This document shows, piece after piece, positions 1 to 8,873 of a stretch of DNA of 64,000 nt. Source of the stretch: Planctomycetota bacterium (lineage in GTDB: Bacteria; Planctomycetota; SZUA-567; H5-PLA8); NCBI GenBank assembly GCA_027493525.1, contig JAOSKN010000002.1, positions 1,207,326-1,271,325 on the forward strand, read 5' to 3'. Every line of letters starts with the position of its first letter. Position 1 is the stretch's first letter. The notes under the pieces were generated by a model. The model ran no database searches and was not told the DNA's origin. It was given only the letters and a program-made list of their open reading frames with translations. A program made the position numbers and the translations under genes.

Positions 1-1197
1 CAGCATGTAGCTGAGGAACTCCTCGCCGCCGTTGTTCCCGAAGCCGGCAAGCAATTGCTCATCTTCCAGGCGCTTGAGGGTCGCCTCGGTGCGCACGTAG
101 GCGTCGGCGAGGCGTTTGGCCGATGCCAGTTCCGAGGCCGTAGCAGGCTTTTCGCCGCCCAGGGCCATGGCGATGTTCTTTTCGTCGACCTCCGCGTTTT
201 CATGTAGCTTGCCTTGGGCCTTGGCCTCCTCGATGAGTTCCTTGGCCGCGCGCGCTTCGCCGGCGCTGGCGCGCTGCCCGCCGGCAAAGGCGTAGAGTTC
301 CACGCCGGCGCCGCCCTTGGAGGCGTCCGCGGCCCCGGTCTGCGCGTTCACGTTGCCCTTCTGGAACTCGCGCGCCTTCTTGAGCGCCTTCTCGTCGATG
401 TCGCGCCCTTCGGCCTGCGCGAATTCGAGCGAAGAACAGTTGAGCGAAGAGAGCAGGACCGGCGCCCAGCCCGTGCCGCCGCCCCAGCTCCCGTCGGCGG
501 CCTGCGATTTCTGCAGCTTGGCGAGGCACTTGTCGATGGCGCGGTTCACCCCGTCGCGAAGCGGATCGCCCTTCTCGAGGCGCGGGAGCACGCGAATGAA
601 GAACTGCATGGCCATGGACGTATCGATCGAATCGCCCAGCTTGGACTGGATCTGCGTGCCCATGAGTTCGGTGATGCGCGGCCCGCTCTCGGGCGCCTGT
701 TCGACGACCTTGACCAGGTAATTCGCGGCGCGGCGGACATGGTCCTTGTAGGCGCCCTGGTCGGGGGTGTGCCCGGCGCGCAAGAAAGCGCAGGCGGTGA
801 ACGCGGTCGTTGCGGGATCGACCTGGACCTGATGCGGGTCGCGGACGTCCTGACGCGCATGCGAGCCGGCGCCCCAGCCGCCGTCCGGGTGCTGCGCCTT
901 GGCCAGCCAGCCCAGGCTCTTTTCGACGAAGGGCGGGATCGGCAGCGGATCGATGGCCCGCCCGCCATCGGCCAGCGTGGGGTCCTTCGGCGGCTGGAGC
1001 GTAACGCCGCTGTTATCCACGACGAGTTTGCTCGGCGGAGCGGTCACGACCGATCCCGAGCCCTTTCCCGAAGGCGGTGCGCCGCCGGGTTCGACCGGTC
1101 TTGGCGAGGCGGTGTCCTTCTCGCCCGTCGCGCATCCCATGCTCAAGGCAAGCAGCGCGGAGCTGCCCAGACCTGCGGCGAATCTCGTCCAGCGCAT
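1..1197 (-). CDS. Lipoprotein with terpenoid-cyclase-like helical repeats (partial)
   Basis: The frame is open from the ATG at 1197 to the left edge of the window, so the C-terminus is missing (399 codons seen). A GGAAAGG ribosome-binding site lies just upstream of the ATG. The N-terminus is hydrophobic and ends in a lipobox-like LSMGC with Cys22, so an outer-membrane or periplasm-facing lipoprotein is likely. After a Pro/Gly-rich linker, two segments resemble squalene-cyclase/prenyltransferase alpha-alpha repeats: QHPDGGWG near residues 102-109 and QAADGSWG near 232-239. The second half, from about residue 240, is Ala/Lys/Glu-rich and helical. No catalytic residues of a true cyclase can be identified. 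Secreted proteins of this kind are common in planctomycetes with unknown function. The gene is divergent from the SGNH esterase gene at 1404. Confidence 0.8.
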   Translation of the reverse strand, partial: MRWTRFAAGLGSSALLALSMGCATGEKDTASPRPVEPGGAPPSGKGSGSVVTAPPSKLVVDNSGVTLQPPKDPTLADGGRAIDPLPIPPFVEKSLGWLAKAQHPDGGWGAGSHARQDVRDPHQVQVDPATTAFTACAFLRAGHTPDQGAYKDHVRRAANYLVKVVEQAPESGPRITELMGTQIQSKLGDSIDTSMAMQFFIRVLPRLEKGDPLRDGVNRAIDKCLAKLQKSQAADGSWGGGTGWAPVLLSSLNCSSLEFAQAEGRDIDEKALKKAREFQKGNVNAQTGAADASKGGAGVELYAFAGGQRASAGEARAAKELIEEAKAQGKLHENAEVDEKNIAMALGGEKPATASELASAKRLADAYVRTEATLKRLEDEQLLAGFGNNGGEEFLSYML

Positions 1198-1403
1198 GTG
1201 CAATTCCTTTCCAATACGGGGTTGAATTTCCCCTCCAACCAGATCCTTGGACGAATTTTCCGGCCAAAGGTTGCGATAAAGACGCTGGAATTGAGTCCCG
1301 CGGCGTAAGCGCCGCGTAAAATCCCGCCGGGCAATCTGAACTCCCTTCGCGCGCAAGGCCGGTTAGCATTCGAGGCATTCGCGTCACCGAGGGGAAGCCG
1401 CAG

Positions 1404-2504
1404 ATGCCCGATGAAGCGCCGCGCAAGATCGAGATCGAAAAGCTGGACAAGGCCATGGCGGCCGGGGGGCAGGGCGCGGGCGAGCTGACCTGGCGCGCGC
1501 CCGATACCGCGCCCTTCGAGCTGACGGGTTTCCCCTGGCATGCGCGGGACCGCGTCTACCGGCGCCTGCCCGTGAAGCCCGCCCATCCGATCCGCGAGCC
1601 GGTGGACAACCTGGCGTGGTGCACGGCCGGCGGACAGATCCGCTTCGCCAGCGACAGCCCGCGCGTGAGCGTGCGGGTGCAATTGCGCGCGCCGGCGGGC
1701 ATGGTCCATATGCCCGCGACCGGCCAGTGCGGATTCGACCTGTACGTGGGTCCGCCGGAGGCGGTCTGGTACGGGAACACGACCAAGTACCCGATTCGCG
1801 AGGACCGCTACGAAATCGAACTGTTCAAGCACGCGGACAGGGCCATGCGCGCGTTCACGCTGTACTTCCCGCTTTACCAGGGCGTGCAGTCGGTGGAGCT
1901 TGGCCTCGAGCCGGGCGCGAGGCTCGAAGCGCCCCCGGCGCGGGCGCGGGAAGGCCGGGTCGTCGTCTACGGCACGTCGATCACGCAAGGCGGCTGCGCG
2001 AGCCGCCCCGGCATGTGCTACACGAATATTCTGAGCCGCGCGCTGAACCTGGATTTCGTCAACCTCGGCTTCAGCGGCAACGGGAAAGGCGAGCCCGAAC
2101 TAGCGCGCCTGATCCTCGAGATCGAGAAGCCGATTCTATACATCCTCGATTACGAGGCGAATACCGACCTCGACGGCCTGAAGGCCACGCTCGATCCGTT
2201 CATCCGCATCCTTCGCGAGACGCGGCCGGCGCTTCCGATCCTGGCGCTCTCGCGCATCCCCTTCGCCGCCGACCGGATTCACGCGGACCGGGCGCAGGCG
2301 CGCATCGAGCGAAGGGATTTCATCTCGGCCACCGTGGCGCGACTGAAGCGCGAGGGCGACGCGAACCTGCATTTCCTGGACGGCGGCGAACTGCTGGCCG
2401 TGGGCGGGTACGAAGGGACCGTCGACGGGGTGCACCCGACCGACCTGGGGTTCTGGAGCATGGCGCAGGCGCTGGAGCCGGTCGTGCGAAAGCTGGCGCG
2501 CTGA
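1404..2504 (+). CDS. SGNH/GDSL-family esterase with N-terminal GxDLY domain
   Basis: A 366-residue predicted hydrolase of the SGNH superfamily, probably an acyl- or acetyl-esterase acting on a carbohydrate. The N-terminal half (about 70-180) is the beta-sandwich found in front of this subfamily and shows its signature as GFDLY at 110-114. The catalytic half starts at VVVYGTSITQGG, with the nucleophile Ser192. A Gly block follows (GFSGNG, about 222-227), then DYEANTD near 249-255 as the Asn block, and DGVHPTDLGF near the C-terminus carrying the Asp/His pair. No signal peptide is visible, so a cytosolic enzyme is likely. The start is fixed by GAGGGG ahead of the ATG. The methyltransferase gene begins 3 nt after the stop, so the two are probably co-transcribed. 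Family assignment is firm; the substrate is unknown. Confidence 0.88.
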   Translation: MPDEAPRKIEIEKLDKAMAAGGQGAGELTWRAPDTAPFELTGFPWHARDRVYRRLPVKPAHPIREPVDNLAWCTAGGQIRFASDSPRVSVRVQLRAPAGMVHMPATGQCGFDLYVGPPEAVWYGNTTKYPIREDRYEIELFKHADRAMRAFTLYFPLYQGVQSVELGLEPGARLEAPPARAREGRVVVYGTSITQGGCASRPGMCYTNILSRALNLDFVNLGFSGNGKGEPELARLILEIEKPILYILDYEANTDLDGLKATLDPFIRILRETRPALPILALSRIPFAADRIHADRAQARIERRDFISATVARLKREGDANLHFLDGGELLAVGGYEGTVDGVHPTDLGFWSMAQALEPVVRKLAR

Positions 2505-2507
2505 GCG

Positions 2508-3191
2508 ATGCCCTTCGAACTCGACCGCATCGTGCCCTGGGGGCGCTCGTACGGCGAATACCTGCGCATGTTCGCCTTGGGCGAGGCGGAGCTGCGCGGG
2601 AAGATCCTCGACGTGGCCGGCGGCCCGGCGAGCTTCGTCGCGGAACATGCCGCGCGCGGGGGGTACGGCGTGTCCTGCGACCCGCTGTACGCCCATACCT
2701 CGAGCGAGATACAGGAGCGGATTGACGCGACGTACGAGACCGTGCTAGAGCAGGCACGCGCCAATCGCGGACAGTTTGTCTGGAAGGAGTTTCGCGACCC
2801 GGACGACCTCGGCCGGGCGCGGCGCGCGGCGATGGCGGCCTTCCTGAGCGATTACCCGCTGGGCGTGGCCGAAGGCCGCTACCGCGCCGAAGAGCTGCCG
2901 CAATTGCAGTTCCCCGAAGGCGCGTTCGATCTGGCGCTGTGTTCGCATTTCCTGTTTCTGTATGGTGAGCACTGCGATCTCGAATTTCACCGCCAGAGCA
3001 TCGCCGAATTGCTGCGCGTGGCGCGCGAGGTCCGCGTCTTTCCGCTCCTCGGGCTCGACGGGCTGCCGTCGCCGCACCTCGAGCCGCTGCGGGCCGAATG
3101 GGCCGCCGCGGGCCTCGGCGTGTCGGTCGAGCAGGTTCCGTACGAGTTTCAGCGCGGCGGGAACCGGCTGCTGCGGATTCGCAAGGAATGA
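2508..3191 (+). CDS. SAM-dependent methyltransferase-like protein
   Basis: A 227-residue protein with a class I methyltransferase core. The glycine-rich SAM loop is KILDVAGGPASF (about 32-43). The acidic residue after strand 2 is in GVSCDPLYA, and motif IV corresponds to FDLALCSHFLFLYGE. The middle (about 75-130) is a charged helical stretch, and the C-terminus ends in a strand-rich RIRKE tail. It starts 3 nt after the esterase stop, which implies translational coupling and perhaps a shared pathway. The substrate cannot be told from sequence. Proteins with the DVAGGPASF loop are often annotated simply as SAM-dependent methyltransferase. The normal acidic position in motif I is kept, so an active enzyme is plausible. 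Confidence 0.75.
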   Translation: MPFELDRIVPWGRSYGEYLRMFALGEAELRGKILDVAGGPASFVAEHAARGGYGVSCDPLYAHTSSEIQERIDATYETVLEQARANRGQFVWKEFRDPDDLGRARRAAMAAFLSDYPLGVAEGRYRAEELPQLQFPEGAFDLALCSHFLFLYGEHCDLEFHRQSIAELLRVAREVRVFPLLGLDGLPSPHLEPLRAEWAAAGLGVSVEQVPYEFQRGGNRLLRIRKE

Positions 3192-3253
3192 GCGCGCATT
3201 AGCCCAGTCAAGCTGCCATGCCTCCAGCGCTGGCGGGGCAGCCGGGCGAAACT

Positions 3254-4405
3254 TCAGCAGCCGGTCTTTTCCCACTTCCGGGAACGGGCGGCCTTGAGCG
3301 CGGCGTCGAGGACGCGCTGGACTTTGAAGGCGTCGGCGAAGTCCGGCTGGAGCCTCGCGCACGCGCGCGGGCCCTTTCCGATCGCTTCGAGCACGTCGGC
3401 GCAGATGTTGATGAAGGTATGTTCGTAACCCAGGATGTGCCCCGGGGGCCAGAACGCGCCCGCGTAGGGGTGGCCGGGCTCGGTGACGAGGATGTCGGTC
3501 CAGCCCTGCAGGCGCTGGGGCAGGGTCGCGTCGAAGAACTTCAGGCGGTTCATGTCCTCGAACTCGAAGCGCAGCGCGCCCTTCTCGCCGTTGATTTCGA
3601 GCCCGTGGAAATTTCGCCGCCCGCGCCCAAAGCGTGAGGCTTCGAAGGTTCCGAGCGCGCCGCCGTGGAAGCGCGCGAGCATGATCACGGCGTCCTCCAC
3701 GGTGACCGTGCCGAACTTCCCGGGCTGGCCGGCCACGGGGCGCTGCTTGATGAAGGTCTCGGCCGCGGCGGCGACTTCGGAAATCTCCAGGCCAGCGACG
3801 AAGCGCGCGGCGTCGACGAGATGCGCGTTCAGGTCGCCGTTGGGGCCGCTTCCGGCGATGTCCGCCTGCATGCGCCAGCGCATGGGGGCGTTGGGGTTCA
3901 TCGAGCCGCTGTTAAGGTATACGCAGCGGACGTGGAAGACGCGCCCGACGCGGCCTTCCGCGACGATCCGCCGCGCCAGCGCGAGCGCCGGGACGCGGCG
4001 GTAATTGAAGCAGACGAAGTTCAACCTGCCCTTCGCGCGGCGCGCGGCATCGAGCATGGCGCGGCATTCGGCGGCGTTGCGCGCGAGCGGCTTCTCGCAG
4101 ATCACGTGCTTGCCCGCATTCAGCGCGGCGGCGGCGGGTTCGGCGTGCAGATTGTTGGGCGTGCAGATATCCACGAGGTCCACGTCGTCGCGCGCCACGG
4201 CGCGGCGCCAGTCGGTCTCGACGTGCCTCCAGCCCCAGCGCGCGGCGAGGATTTCGGCGTGGGCGCGGTCGCGCCCGCACAGGACGTGCAGGACCGGCCG
4301 CGGGCGCCCGGGAAAGAAATGCGCCGCCTGCGACCAGGCATTGGAATGGGCCTTGCCCATGAAGCGCGTGCCGATCAAGGCGACGCGCACGGCGCGGCGG
4401 CTCAT
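3254..4405 (-). CDS. Gfo/Idh/MocA family oxidoreductase
   Basis: A 383-residue NAD(P)-dependent sugar oxidoreductase. The N-terminal Rossmann domain begins at VALIGTRFMGKAHSNAW (about 8-24). The family catalytic motif CEKPLARN, with E104-K105-P106, is intact. The C-terminal alpha/beta domain holds the substrate-binding stretch DLNAHLVDAARF. Members oxidise, reduce or epimerise pyranoses and inositols, or nucleotide-linked sugars. It is the last gene of a minus-strand run that carries sugar epimerases and glycosyltransferases, so a role in making a modified sugar for a surface polysaccharide is the simplest reading. The ATG at 4405 lies 34 nt from the epimerase stop at 4440. The exact substrate is not deducible. 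Confidence 0.88.
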   Translation of the reverse strand: MSRRAVRVALIGTRFMGKAHSNAWSQAAHFFPGRPRPVLHVLCGRDRAHAEILAARWGWRHVETDWRRAVARDDVDLVDICTPNNLHAEPAAAALNAGKHVICEKPLARNAAECRAMLDAARRAKGRLNFVCFNYRRVPALALARRIVAEGRVGRVFHVRCVYLNSGSMNPNAPMRWRMQADIAGSGPNGDLNAHLVDAARFVAGLEISEVAAAAETFIKQRPVAGQPGKFGTVTVEDAVIMLARFHGGALGTFEASRFGRGRRNFHGLEINGEKGALRFEFEDMNRLKFFDATLPQRLQGWTDILVTEPGHPYAGAFWPPGHILGYEHTFINICADVLEAIGKGPRACARLQPDFADAFKVQRVLDAALKAARSRKWEKTGC

Positions 4406-4439
4406 GGCTTCCCTCCGCGGGCGCGGCCCCGGGCGGCGC

Positions 4440-5372
4440 TTACGCGTTGCGTAGCGGATCCTGCGTGCTGAAGACGGAAAAAATCTGGACGAGCTGCTGG
4501 ATGCCCGTATCCAGGTCGAAGCTGGCTTTGTAGCCCAGGCCGGCGAGCTTGCTGTAGTCCACCTCGTAGTCGCGCTGGTCGAGGTCGTGCCCGACGTCGG
4601 CTTCGTGAAGGTAGAAGTTCGCGTACTTGCGGACGTGTTCGGCGATCTCGCGCTTGGTGAAGTTCATCGAGGTGTCGCCGACGTTGAAGACCTGCCCCTT
4701 CATCTTATCGAAGTTCGCCATCGTGAACGGATAGCTGGCGGCGGCGTCGTAGCTGTGCAGGAAGGTGCGCCGGAAGTGGCCCTCGTACAGGATGATCTGC
4801 CGGTTGTGGATGGCCTGGTAGACGAAATCGTTTACGAGCAGGTCCAGGCGCAGGCGCGGGGAAGGGCCGAAGACGGTGGCGAAGCGCAGGGTCACGTGGT
4901 CGAGCCCGCTGTCGCGCACCAGCTTCTCGCCGTCGCGTTTGTTCTGCCCGTAGAGGGTGAGCGGCGCGATGGGGGTCTCTTCGGTGGCGATGCCCTCGAC
5001 TTTCCCATAGGTCGAGCCGGTGGAGGCGAAGACCAGGCGCTGCCCCCGGGACATGGCCATCAGCACGTTGCGGGTGCCGTCCACGTTGGTGCTGTGCGCG
5101 CGCCGCGGATCGGCGGCGCAGGCCGGATAGCCCACGATGGCGGCGAGGTGCAGGATCCAATCGTGATCCTTGACCGCTTTGGACAATTCCAGCCCGTCGC
5201 GCACGTCGGCCTTGACGAGTTTCAGGTTCCGGTGCGTGCAGAAGCCGAAGAGCGGTTCGGCGCCGTACATGAAGTTGTCGTAGATGGTGACATGGTGCCC
5301 CCGTTCGAGGAGCATCGGCGTGAGCGCCGTGCCAATGTACCCCGCGCCGCCCGTGATCAGGATCCGCTCCAT
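4440..5372 (-). CDS. NAD-dependent sugar epimerase/dehydratase
   Basis: Extended short-chain dehydrogenase/reductase. The NAD-binding motif GGAGYIG lies at residues 8-14. The catalytic area shows STGSTYG followed by the Tyr-x3-Lys pair in YGQNK. It has the length and order of UDP-glucose 4-epimerase-like enzymes (310 residues). I chose the ATG at 5372 because MERILITGG is the natural SDR N-terminus and GGAGACGGAG lies just upstream. An in-frame start at 5438 would add 22 non-conserved residues and overlap the upstream gene. Its position between a GT2 glycosyltransferase and a Gfo/Idh enzyme points to nucleotide-sugar supply for a polysaccharide. Confidence 0.88.
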   Translation of the reverse strand: MERILITGGAGYIGTALTPMLLERGHHVTIYDNFMYGAEPLFGFCTHRNLKLVKADVRDGLELSKAVKDHDWILHLAAIVGYPACAADPRRAHSTNVDGTRNVLMAMSRGQRLVFASTGSTYGKVEGIATEETPIAPLTLYGQNKRDGEKLVRDSGLDHVTLRFATVFGPSPRLRLDLLVNDFVYQAIHNRQIILYEGHFRRTFLHSYDAAASYPFTMANFDKMKGQVFNVGDTSMNFTKREIAEHVRKYANFYLHEADVGHDLDQRDYEVDYSKLAGLGYKASFDLDTGIQQLVQIFSVFSTQDPLRNA

Positions 5373-5415
5373 ATTCGCTCCGTCTCCGTGGCCCTGGCTC
5401 CGTTCGCGGACATGC

Positions 5416-6174
5416 TCAGGAATCGACCAATCTGACATTCTTGAAGCGAATCTTCAAGGCCATGCCGACGTACCGGAAAGTGCGCCAGAAGGTGTTCTTG
5501 GACTGTCCCTGCGTGCGCGCGGTCCAGCGGCTGGGCACGGCCGCGGCGCGGGCGCCGAGGCGGATGGGCTTGAGCGTGGTCTCGCAGGCGATCTCGTGGA
5601 GCGTGCCTTCCCAGGCGATCCGGCGCGCGTACTCGGCGCGCATCAGCTTGAAGCCGTAGGTGAGGTCGTTGACGCGCGTGATGAAAAGGACGCGGAAGAC
5701 CTGCTGGAAGCACCAGTTGAGCACGTACTTGAGCGAAGAGTAGCCGCTGAACCCGCCGCCGCGCATCCAGCGGCTGGCGAGGACCAGGTCCAGGCCGCGC
5801 GCGCGCATGGCCTCGAGCATGCGCGAGACGGTCTCGTTCTCCATCTCGCCGTCGGAGTCGATGTTCAGGACCAGGTTTCCGGTGACATGGCGGAAACCCT
5901 CGCGAACCGCGTTGCCCAGCCCCGGGTTGACCTGCTGCACGTGGATACTCACTCGGGGGTCGGCGGCGGCGAGTTCCTCGCAGACGCGGCGCGAGGCCTC
6001 GCCGGACTTCGGCGAGATGACGATCACGATCTGATGCAGCGATGCGCCAAGGCGCTCGATCAGCCAGCGCGCGACTTCGCGCACCGTGTCGGTCTCGGCA
6101 TAGACCGGCAGGACGACGCTGATGCGGTAGTCGGCGGGGGCCAAGGGCGGCAATTCGAGTCGGGGCATGGTCAA
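5416..6174 (-). CDS. Family 2 glycosyltransferase (DPM1-like)
   Basis: A 252-residue GT-A fold glycosyltransferase. The nucleotide-sugar site begins at ISVVLPVYAETDTVREV (about 18-34). The metal-binding acidic motif is in NIDSDGEMENETV, and the acceptor-side basic segment RWTARTQGQSKNTF is near the C-terminus. The form without C-terminal transmembrane helices resembles dolichyl/polyprenyl-phosphate mannose synthases, which load a sugar on a polyprenyl carrier for GT-C enzymes. That fits the next gene upstream (6171-7709), a multi-pass GT-C-like protein. The 4-bp ATGA overlap with that gene implies translational coupling. Donor sugar unknown. Confidence 0.88.
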   Translation of the reverse strand: MTMPRLELPPLAPADYRISVVLPVYAETDTVREVARWLIERLGASLHQIVIVISPKSGEASRRVCEELAAADPRVSIHVQQVNPGLGNAVREGFRHVTGNLVLNIDSDGEMENETVSRMLEAMRARGLDLVLASRWMRGGGFSGYSSLKYVLNWCFQQVFRVLFITRVNDLTYGFKLMRAEYARRIAWEGTLHEIACETTLKPIRLGARAAAVPSRWTARTQGQSKNTFWRTFRYVGMALKIRFKNVRLVDS

Positions 6175-7709
6175 GGCGCCGGGGCGGCGGCTCCCGGCGA
6201 GAGCCTGGACGATTCGATGCGATACAGGCGCCAGATGCCCGTGTCGGTAACGGGCACGAAGCCCTTCTGGTTCCCGACGGTCGCGTGGATCTCGCCGGCG
6301 CCGCCCAGGATCGCGTAGTCGAAGAATTTAAGGTCGTTTTCGTGCAACAATTCGGGTTTCCACTCCAGGCCCCGCGTCCAGGGCGGCGTCCAGTCTTCCG
6401 GCCGGGCAACGAGATTGGCGCGGAAATGCGTGAAATCGAAGTTGAGCCGCGCGCCCTTCCACGCGCCGGCCCAGGCGAAAACGTGGAGGAACGGACGGCG
6501 CTCAATGTAACGGCTGTCGCGCACGAAGTCGAGGCCCACCACCCGCGCGCGCTCGGGCAACGCCTCCAGGGCAGGCCGGACTCCGCTGAGTTCCTCGCGT
6601 TCCACGGCGCGCCATGCCGCGCAGGTGACGGCGACGAAGAGCGCCAGCCCCGCGGCTGGAATGGCCCACGCCGGGACGCGCCCGGCGACGGGCAGCGCGG
6701 GCAGGCCCAGGACCAGCAGGGTCAGGGCCGGGGGCATCCAGCGCGTGGAGAATTCGATGGCGTAGCCGACGCGATCGGGAAGCACGAAGACCGCGACGAG
6801 CAGCGCGCCGCCGAGCCAGAGGAAGGAGGACTCGACGCCGTATTTGGGGCGGTGTCGCGCGCAGACCAGCGCCGCCGCGGCCAGCGCGAGCGCCGCGGCC
6901 AGCGCGACGGCTTCCCAGGGCCCGCGCAGCCCACCCAGGCTGGCGTATACGATCCAGGCCGGCGAGAGGCGCTCGAAGGGCTGGGTGGCGTACAGCACGG
7001 TGGGGGCGTGCACCGACTTGGCGGTCGTGGCGTGCAGCGAGACCCATGCCTGCGCCGCGGCCAGCACCAGCAGCATCGCGCCCAGCCGCGGCAGGGCGCG
7101 GCGAGCCCGATCCAGGCCCATCAGCCAGGCGAAGAGCGTCCATACGGCCAGCAGATGCAGCCAGCCCACATGGCAGAACGCCAGCAACAGCGCGAAGCCG
7201 AAGGTCAGCGGCAGGTCGCGCGCCAGGGGGCGCTCGGGTTGGCCTTCGCGCGGCGGCATCGTGCAGGCCAGCGCGCCCAGGAAGGCGCAGAAGCCGAGCA
7301 TGAAATTGTAGAGGCCCCAGTACAGCAGGAAGCTGAAGAACCACAGCGAGCCCAGTACGGCCCACTCGGGTGCGCGCTGGCGGCGCGCGGCGAGGTAGTG
7401 GACGCAGGCGACCCAGAGCACGGCGAGGGCGAGGGTCCCGATGCGCCCGCCGTGCTCGAAGCCGAAGAGCGTGCAAAAGGCGCCCAGCCACAAGTAGCCC
7501 GCGCGGTTGGGGCCGGGCGCCTGCAACTCGAACCCTCCCGTCGGCTCGCGCCGTTCGTCCAGGTACATACGCACCTGCGTGACCTGCTGGGACATGTCGG
7601 CGACGGGCGGGAACTCGACGAGCAGAAAGGGCAGCGCGACCAGAAGCGCGTTGCAGGCGGCGAGGAGCACGCGGGTCCGGTGCGAGGCGGGAGCGGGCGC
7701 TTCCGCCAT
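6171..7709 (-). CDS. Multi-pass membrane protein, GT-C glycosyltransferase-like
   Basis: A 512-residue polytopic inner-membrane protein with about nine hydrophobic helices, followed by a soluble C-terminal region of roughly 130 residues. The first membrane segment leads into a periplasmic loop containing PPVADMSQQ. An Asp at this position is typical of GT-C enzymes, which use polyprenyl-phosphate sugars. No clear family signature is visible, so GT-C is an inference from topology and from the neighbouring GT2 gene, to which it is coupled by a 4-bp overlap. It starts 7 nt downstream of the RGP-like gene stop. The likely role is sugar transfer or polymer export in the polysaccharide locus. Confidence 0.7.
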   Translation of the reverse strand: MAEAPAPASHRTRVLLAACNALLVALPFLLVEFPPVADMSQQVTQVRMYLDERREPTGGFELQAPGPNRAGYLWLGAFCTLFGFEHGGRIGTLALAVLWVACVHYLAARRQRAPEWAVLGSLWFFSFLLYWGLYNFMLGFCAFLGALACTMPPREGQPERPLARDLPLTFGFALLLAFCHVGWLHLLAVWTLFAWLMGLDRARRALPRLGAMLLVLAAAQAWVSLHATTAKSVHAPTVLYATQPFERLSPAWIVYASLGGLRGPWEAVALAAALALAAAALVCARHRPKYGVESSFLWLGGALLVAVFVLPDRVGYAIEFSTRWMPPALTLLVLGLPALPVAGRVPAWAIPAAGLALFVAVTCAAWRAVEREELSGVRPALEALPERARVVGLDFVRDSRYIERRPFLHVFAWAGAWKGARLNFDFTHFRANLVARPEDWTPPWTRGLEWKPELLHENDLKFFDYAILGGAGEIHATVGNQKGFVPVTDTGIWRLYRIESSRLSPGAAAPAP

Positions 7710-7715
7710 GGGCGT

Positions 7716-8873
7716 TCAGCCCTGGATCTCGGCCATGGCTTCCTGCCAGGCCGCCATCCCGAGCGTGACCAGGCGCAGGTACTCGCGTTCCGGGCGTTCG
7801 AGGTCGCGGTCGCGGTCGGCGCAGTCGCGCAAGTGGTAGATCAGGTCGAGGTACGCGCCGGACCAGGTGCGCGAGCCGGTCTTGAACTCGCGCAGGTATC
7901 CGACGAGGCGCTCGGTAACGACGTAGCCGCCGAGTTCTTCCGCGAGGTCCTTCGTGAAGTTGTGGGGGTTGCGATCCTGGGTGACGACGGGCGTCCCGTA
8001 GACGACATGCCCGCCCAACCGGTCGGCGATGGCGCGGATGAAGTAACTCTGCCAGATGTCGTCGAGCCGGCCGATCTTGTAGCCGCGCAGCCAGTCGAGC
8101 ATCACGACGAGGTACATGGCCGGGAGGAGTTCCCGGACGAGGGCGGTGTTCTGGCTGTTGAAGGGGCACCAGGTGCCGTGGGCCAGGGCGCAGCGCGCGG
8201 AGCCGTCCACGTCGGCGACGCGGACCACGTTGAGCGGCTCCTCGATGTTGGCGGTCGCGTCCACGTCGGGATTCTTGAGCCAGAGGCCCGCGTTGACCAG
8301 GACGCGGACCTTCTCTCTAGCGATCTTCTCGCCGCCGGCCTCCGCGAAGGTCTGGCGGGACTTGGGATATCCGCGATGGTAGAAGCGGCGCGGCGGGTCG
8401 CAGACAAGCCGCCGGCAGATGTTCCACCAGCCGCTGGCGTCGGAGACGACGGGGACTTCGATTTCCGTGCCCGCGACGCCGTGCTCCGCGAGGTAATCGA
8501 CGTTCTCCGGCACGAAGTTGTCGTCGTCGAAGCTGACGATGAGGTCGGCGCCGTCGAGGCCCGCCTGCAGGTAGCCGACGTTGCGGCGCTGGATGCAGTT
8601 GTACCGGATCACGCCGTCGAGGACGGGCCAGCGGCGCAGCAGGTCCTGCTGCGCGGGGACATCGAGGTACTTCGTCTCGACCCCGAAGGTCTTTTGCAGC
8701 CCGGCCAGGAAGGATCCCGCTTCGGCCGGCGTCTTGCGGTCCCCGACGACGATCAGTTCCACGCGCCCGGCGTGCCCATGCCGCGCGATGTTTTTCAGGT
8801 AGGTCTCGACCGCATGGGGCACGTAGATGGTCGTCGTGACCAGTGCGACCTTGCGTCGGTCAGGCGCGGGCAT
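7716..8873 (-). CDS. RGP-family protein (UDP-arabinopyranose mutase-like)
   Basis: A 385-residue protein whose core matches the reversibly glycosylated polypeptide / UDP-arabinopyranose mutase family best known from plants. It has a GT-A-like N-terminus (KVALVTTTIYVPH), an acidic SFDDDN motif, a NAGLWLKNPDVDA segment corresponding to the plant GLWLN-PDYDA block, and a C-terminal IGRLDDIWQSYF block corresponding to IGRYDDMWAGWC. In plants these proteins interconvert the ring forms of UDP-arabinose and are glycosylated on an Arg. Here the gene lies between GDP-fucose synthase and a membrane glycosyltransferase, so it could make a furanose nucleotide sugar or act as a transferase. It overlaps the fucose synthase gene by 14 nt. 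The family call is by motif reading only. Confidence 0.75.
   Translation of the reverse strand: MPAPDRRKVALVTTTIYVPHAVETYLKNIARHGHAGRVELIVVGDRKTPAEAGSFLAGLQKTFGVETKYLDVPAQQDLLRRWPVLDGVIRYNCIQRRNVGYLQAGLDGADLIVSFDDDNFVPENVDYLAEHGVAGTEIEVPVVSDASGWWNICRRLVCDPPRRFYHRGYPKSRQTFAEAGGEKIAREKVRVLVNAGLWLKNPDVDATANIEEPLNVVRVADVDGSARCALAHGTWCPFNSQNTALVRELLPAMYLVVMLDWLRGYKIGRLDDIWQSYFIRAIADRLGGHVVYGTPVVTQDRNPHNFTKDLAEELGGYVVTERLVGYLREFKTGSRTWSGAYLDLIYHLRDCADRDRDLERPEREYLRLVTLGMAAWQEAMAEIQG

Noticed and set aside
214..1308. Long plus-strand frame opposite the first gene
   Set aside because: Its product is Arg/Ala-rich with no recognisable motif. The minus-strand frame has a signal peptide, lipobox and repeat motifs. 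Many such antisense frames arise from high GC and were ignored throughout.
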